A DNA stretch of 64,000 bases from contig JASGLD010000005.1 of NCBI GenBank assembly GCA_049840395.1, forward strand, positions 992,001 to 1,056,000, given 5' to 3'. Below are positions 60,657-64,000 of this stretch, in pieces. The position numbers and the translations under genes are program-made. The notes below the pieces were generated by a model. It searched no databases. It was not told the DNA's origin and was given only the letters and a program-made list of their open reading frames with translations. Position 1 is the first letter of the stretch; every line of letters starts with the position of its first letter. This DNA comes from CAILZL01 sp049840395 (GTDB lineage: Bacteria > Pseudomonadota > Gammaproteobacteria > Steroidobacterales > Steroidobacteraceae).

Positions 60657-62156
60657 ATGGCTACCCCTCCTACTCAATCTATCGATTGGCATGCTCGTGC
60701 TGCGACGTTGGAGGTCCGCAATCAGGCATTCATCAGTGGTCGCTATTTGGATGCGCGTAGTGGCACGCAATTCGATTGCATCAGTCCCGTGGATGGTCGC
60801 TTGATTACGCGCGTGGCGGCTTGCGACGAAGCTGACATCAATCAAGCTGTTATAGCGGCACGTGGAGTTTTCGAACGGGGCAGTTGGTCACATGCTTCAC
60901 CGGCCCATCGCAAGCAAGTCCTGCTGAAGTTTGCCGATCTGATTGAGTCGAATTGCGAAGAATTGGCGTTGCTGGAAACGCTGAATATGGGCAAGCCTAT
61001 TCGCTATAGCCAAAGTGTTGATTTGCCATCGACCGTGCGTTGCATACGTTGGTATGCAGAATCCATCGATAAGTTGTACGACCAAGTGGCGCCTACCGAG
61101 CGCAATGTGCTGGCGACGATTACGCGCGAACCTCTGGGAGTGGTGGGCGCGATCGTGCCTTGGAATTTTCCGCTCATCATGGCTGCATGGAAGTTCGCGC
61201 CAGCACTGGCTGCTGGTAACTCCATCATCATCAAACCTTCCGAGAAGTCGCCACTGAGTGCGCTGCGGATTGCAGAGCTGGCAACGCAGGCTGGTTTGCC
61301 GGACGGTGTGTTTAATGTTGTGCCGGGATATGGCCACACTGCAGGCAAGGCTCTTGCATTGCACATGGATGTGGATTGCATTGTGTTTACCGGCTCGACT
61401 GCTACCGGCAAGTTGATGCTCCAGTACGCGGGTCAATCCAATTTAAAACGTGTCTGGTTGGAATGCGGCGGCAAGTCCCCCAACATCATCATGGCTGATG
61501 CCGATTTGGATCAGGCGGCTGAGGCTGCTGCGGCTGCGATTTGTTTCAATCAGGGCGAGATGTGCACGGCTGGGTCGCGCTTGCTGGTTCAGGCCTCCAT
61601 CAAGGAGGATTTTGTCGAACGAGTGCTACGGCAAATGGTTACCTACCAGCCTGCCGATCCCTTGCTGCTCGATACGCGCCTTGGCAGCTTGGTTGATGCC
61701 GCGCAATTGCAACGCGTACTAGGTTATATCGACAGCGGTCGTCGGCAAGGCGCTGCTCTGCGTGCGGGTGGCTTGCAAACCCTGCAGCACACGGGGGGCT
61801 TTTACCTGCAGCCAGCGTTGTTCGACGCGGTACGGTCGGATATGCAGATTGCTCAGGAAGAAATTTTTGGCCCAGTGCTGTCGGTGCTCAGTTTTACAGA
61901 CGAGGCTGAGGCACTGCACATTGCCAATGATGTCATGTACGGTCTTGCCGCTGCGGTATGGACTCGAGATCTGAATACGGCGGCGCGTGTCTCGCGAGCA
62001 TTACGTGCCGGCATGGTGTATGTGAATTGCTACGACGATGACGACATCACGGTGCCGTTCGGTGGCTACAAGCAATCGGGCAATGGCCGCGACAAATCAT
62101 TGCATGCTTTCGACAAGTACACGGAGTTGAAGACGACTTGGATGAGGTTGGGATAG
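60657..62156 (+). CDS. puuC: Aldehyde dehydrogenase, PuuC-like
   Basis: A 499-residue NAD(P)-dependent aldehyde dehydrogenase. Substrate and cofactor motifs are PWNFPLIMAAWKFAPALAAG, FTGSTATGK, the general base in WLECGGKSP and the catalytic Cys in FNQGEMCTAGSR. Its end (FGGYKQSGNGRDKSLHAFDK, TELKTTW) matches gamma-glutamyl-gamma-aminobutyraldehyde dehydrogenase PuuC of putrescine breakdown. No other puu genes are in the window, so the substrate is inferred by similarity only. Confidence 0.85.
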   Translation: MATPPTQSIDWHARAATLEVRNQAFISGRYLDARSGTQFDCISPVDGRLITRVAACDEADINQAVIAARGVFERGSWSHASPAHRKQVLLKFADLIESNCEELALLETLNMGKPIRYSQSVDLPSTVRCIRWYAESIDKLYDQVAPTERNVLATITREPLGVVGAIVPWNFPLIMAAWKFAPALAAGNSIIIKPSEKSPLSALRIAELATQAGLPDGVFNVVPGYGHTAGKALALHMDVDCIVFTGSTATGKLMLQYAGQSNLKRVWLECGGKSPNIIMADADLDQAAEAAAAAICFNQGEMCTAGSRLLVQASIKEDFVERVLRQMVTYQPADPLLLDTRLGSLVDAAQLQRVLGYIDSGRRQGAALRAGGLQTLQHTGGFYLQPALFDAVRSDMQIAQEEIFGPVLSVLSFTDEAEALHIANDVMYGLAAAVWTRDLNTAARVSRALRAGMVYVNCYDDDDITVPFGGYKQSGNGRDKSLHAFDKYTELKTTWMRLG

Positions 62157-62189
62157 GCGTGGCCCAAATCAAGCGAGCAGGTGCGCCGC

Positions 62190-62933
62190 TTAATACATGT
62201 GTAGCCCGCCATTCATCGAGAAATCCGCGCCGGTAGTGAAGCCTGCACCTTCCGAAGCAAGCCAATTTACCAGAGAGGCAATTTCCTCGGGTTCGCCCAG
62301 GCGCTTCATGGGAATGGTTTCTATGATTTTCTCAAGCACATCCTGGCGAATCGCGCGCACCATCTGCGTACCGATATATCCAGGTGAAACAGTGTTGACA
62401 GTCACGCCCAGGCTGGCAACTTCCAATGCCAGCGCCATGCTGAATCCATGGATGCCCGCCTTGGCGGTGGCGTAATTGGTTTGACCGAACTGACCTTTCT
62501 GGCCATTCACCGATGAAATATTGATGATGCGTCCCCAGCGGCGTTGCACCATGTCTTCGATCACCTGTTGTGTGACATTGAACATGCTGTTGAGGTTGGT
62601 ATTGATGACCTGATCCCATTGGTCCTTGTTCATCTTGCGAAACACCGCGTCGCGAGTGATGCCGGCGTTGTTCACCAGAATGTCGATGGAGCCGAATTCG
62701 GCTTTGACCTTATCGAAAGCAGTCTTGGTGGAGTCCCAGTCAGCGACATTGCCTTCCGATGCAATGACTTCGAAGCCTTGCGCACGCATATCCAGCAGCC
62801 AGTTGTCCTTGCGTACTGAATTCGGTCCGCAACCGGCAATGACTGTGTAACCCTGACGGCAGAATTGCTTACAGATAGCTGTGCCGATGCCGCCCATGCC
62901 GCCGGTCACGTATGCCACTCTCTTGATGCTCAC
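62190..62933 (-). CDS. phbB: Acetoacetyl-CoA reductase (PhbB/PhaB type)
   Basis: A 247-residue short-chain dehydrogenase with the NADPH-binding VTGGMGGIGTAICKQF, NNAG at about residue 88 and catalytic S-Y-K in NISSVNGQKGQFGQTNYATAK. The segment ITRDAVFRKMNKDQWDQVINTNL and the ending GGLHMY are characteristic of PhbB. It makes (R)-3-hydroxybutyryl-CoA for polyhydroxybutyrate. No synthase or thiolase is nearby. The start codon is GTG with AAGG upstream. Confidence 0.93.
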   Translation of the reverse strand: MSIKRVAYVTGGMGGIGTAICKQFCRQGYTVIAGCGPNSVRKDNWLLDMRAQGFEVIASEGNVADWDSTKTAFDKVKAEFGSIDILVNNAGITRDAVFRKMNKDQWDQVINTNLNSMFNVTQQVIEDMVQRRWGRIINISSVNGQKGQFGQTNYATAKAGIHGFSMALALEVASLGVTVNTVSPGYIGTQMVRAIRQDVLEKIIETIPMKRLGEPEEIASLVNWLASEGAGFTTGADFSMNGGLHMY

Positions 62934-63485
62934 TACTAACCTTGCCTCTACGGACCTACTAGGTTGTGCAAATTAAAGATCTCAAAGTTGGCGTCATCAT
63001 ACCGTCAGTGATCATCTCGTGGTGAAGCTTTGTGACGTGCAAAGCCGCTGCAAGTTGTTTTGTTTATGCGATTAACTATGGATCTTTAGTGTTCGATGCA
63101 TGACGCCTTGCATGCGCTTGTCACTTTTTCGTTAATGGCGACAGTTGCGTCTTGAGTGTTTTTCAATAAATGGCGGAGGTGCATGCCGAATATGTGTTTG
63201 GGTATTGTTGGCATGCGTCTTTGTCTTGTCTCGGTCATTTAATCATCAAAGGCGTTGTCGCAGAGTTCACCGACCTCGGTGGTCATTGGCGACAAGTGAA
63301 ATCCGGGGTATGTGGGGTGAGCGGCTCGTTGTTGTGATTTGTTTGGTTTCGCCTGGCATTGAGGATCGGGCCATTTCGATCGGAGTTCTGGCGCCAACAC
63401 AGTCAATGTAAGCGACTGTGAATAGCGGCAGAACCGGGGGGATTAACTAAATATCAGCATTCGTCGGAAACTAGGGGCTTGCAAT
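62934..63485. other. Gene-poor 550-base region between phbB and hemP
   Basis: I see no credible gene here. An 88-codon plus-strand frame at 63145-63411 has no homology I recognise and no clear ribosome site. An inverted repeat gcatgcc (63181-63187)/ggcatgc (63210-63216) is the only structure noted. The left part must hold the phbB promoter. Confidence 0.5.
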
Positions 63486-63504
63486 ACAAATACGAATCAT
63501 TATC
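63486..63504 (+). promoter_or_regulatory. Fur box upstream of hemP
   Basis: This 19-base window matches the E. coli Fur consensus at 13 of 19 positions, with the right half AATCATTATC perfect. It ends 10 bases before the first possible hemP ATG, the position expected for iron repression. Confidence 0.72.
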
Positions 63505-63514
63505 ATTTGCACAC

Positions 63515-63766
63515 ATGAAGCCTGTTGTCTCGCCCAGTTCCGGAATGTCCCCACTTGCCGAAGCGGTATTCCCGGCCGCGTCCTCGGTTAGTGTTGGTTC
63601 AGTTGCTTCGGGTATGGCATCGGTTGCGCAGAAACCCTCCCGTGCGCAACGGGTGCTGCAATCCCAGCAGTTGTTTGGCATTGGCAATGAGGTGTTGATC
63701 GAGCATGCAGGCTTCACCTATCGCTTACGCATTACTCAGGCGAACAAGTTGATCCTCACCAAGTAA
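63515..63766 (+). CDS. hemP: Hemin uptake protein HemP
   Basis: A small protein ending in the HemP signature: RVLQSQQLFGIGNEVLIEH, then YRLRITQANKLILTK. HemP is tied to haem acquisition; in some bacteria it acts as a regulator of haem-uptake receptors. From the ATG at 63515 it is 83 residues, longer than the usual 50-70, and the Fur box ends only 10 bases upstream. Starts at 63545 or 63614 would give a leader and a typical length. The first 45 residues are low-complexity Ser/Ala/Val. Confidence 0.88.
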   Translation: MKPVVSPSSGMSPLAEAVFPAASSVSVGSVASGMASVAQKPSRAQRVLQSQQLFGIGNEVLIEHAGFTYRLRITQANKLILTK

Positions 63767-63952
63767 TCGCTTTGTAAGAGACTGCAAGGGAATGCAATGA
63801 GTAAAAGTTGATGTAAAGGACGATTTGTCTTGGGCGTAAGCCCTTCCAGCCAGCCACTCTGAATCATCCGTTTGGATTTTTATTGCCGACGGAACAGGGC
63901 AGCCAGCCATGTCATTGCCACGTTTATAGCTATGTCAGGCTGGAGACCCGCA

Positions 63953-64000
63953 TGCGCGATGTACCTGCACAATGCTGCATCACCCGCTTGGTGGACGGCG
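63953..64000 (+). CDS. Start of an unidentified gene running off the right edge
   Basis: An ATG at 63953 with GGAG six bases upstream opens a frame that is still open at the window end (first 16 codons encode MRDVPAQCCITRLVDG). It follows hemP by 186 bases. Neighbours of hemP are often haem-uptake genes or their regulators, but nothing in these 16 residues identifies the product. Confidence 0.4.

Noticed and set aside
63145..63411. 88-codon frame as a gene between phbB and hemP
   Set aside because: No ribosome-binding site, odd composition rich in Arg, Cys and Val, and no family resemblance.

Overview
This window is ordinary gammaproteobacterial chromosome. Gene content and order (secA-mutT-yacG-zapD-coaE-pilDCB, pilA with pilSR, bamD-rluD-pgeF-clpB, recA-recX-alaS-csrA-tRNA-Ser-tRNA-Arg, sucCD beside pilS) fit Gammaproteobacteria. 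The sucCD/pil adjacency and the GumD/EPS-type locus suggest a Xanthomonadales/Nevskiales-like lineage, but this is inference and I do not assign a genus. I saw no insertion sequence, prophage, CRISPR array or rRNA gene.

Layout. 1-14.1 kb: the end of secA, mutT, then a minus-strand block with housekeeping genes (yacG, zapD, coaE) and the type IV pilus core (pilD, pilC, pilB, pilA) and its two-component system (pilR, pilS). A near-perfect sigma-54 promoter lies upstream of pilA, so PilS-PilR control of the pilin can be read from the DNA. Two less usual genes are interleaved: a membrane-bound alkaline-phosphatase-superfamily enzyme and an FAD-dependent oxidoreductase. 14.3-26.4 kb: sucC, sucD (with a 73-residue histone-H1-like lysine tail), a secreted FG-GAP beta-propeller protein, nadE, bamD, rluD, pgeF, a ZIP transporter and clpB.

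26.8-42.2 kb: a small secreted protein with a PEP-CTERM-like anchor, then a co-oriented exopolysaccharide locus. It encodes an initiating glycosyl-1-phosphate transferase, a Wza-type exporter, a Wzz-type chain-length protein, a BY-kinase-like protein whose Walker motifs are lost but which carries two tandem MshEN-like (c-di-GMP-binding) motifs, an EpsL-type outer-membrane protein, a Wzy-like polymerase, three glycosyltransferases, an acyltransferase, a pyruvyltransferase-family protein and a Wzx-like flippase. This is a complete-looking Wzx/Wzy pathway without sugar-nucleotide genes.

42.2-64 kb: an FmdB-type zinc ribbon protein with a second histone-like tail, aspS, a lipase-like hydrolase, a Ser-rich lipoprotein, mutS, pncC, recA (with LexA box), recX, alaS, csrA, two tRNAs, motAB (with a sigma-28 promoter), two tandem paralogous outer-membrane proteins, a PuuC-like aldehyde dehydrogenase, an acetoacetyl-CoA reductase and hemP (with a Fur box). 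Hairpin elements, several bounded by TAGGG/CCCTA-type arms, recur in the gaps.

Most interesting: the catalytically degenerate BY-kinase with a candidate c-di-GMP sensor, the lysine-rich tails on two unrelated proteins, the putative pilin-modifying enzyme next to pilA, and the recurrent intergenic hairpin family.
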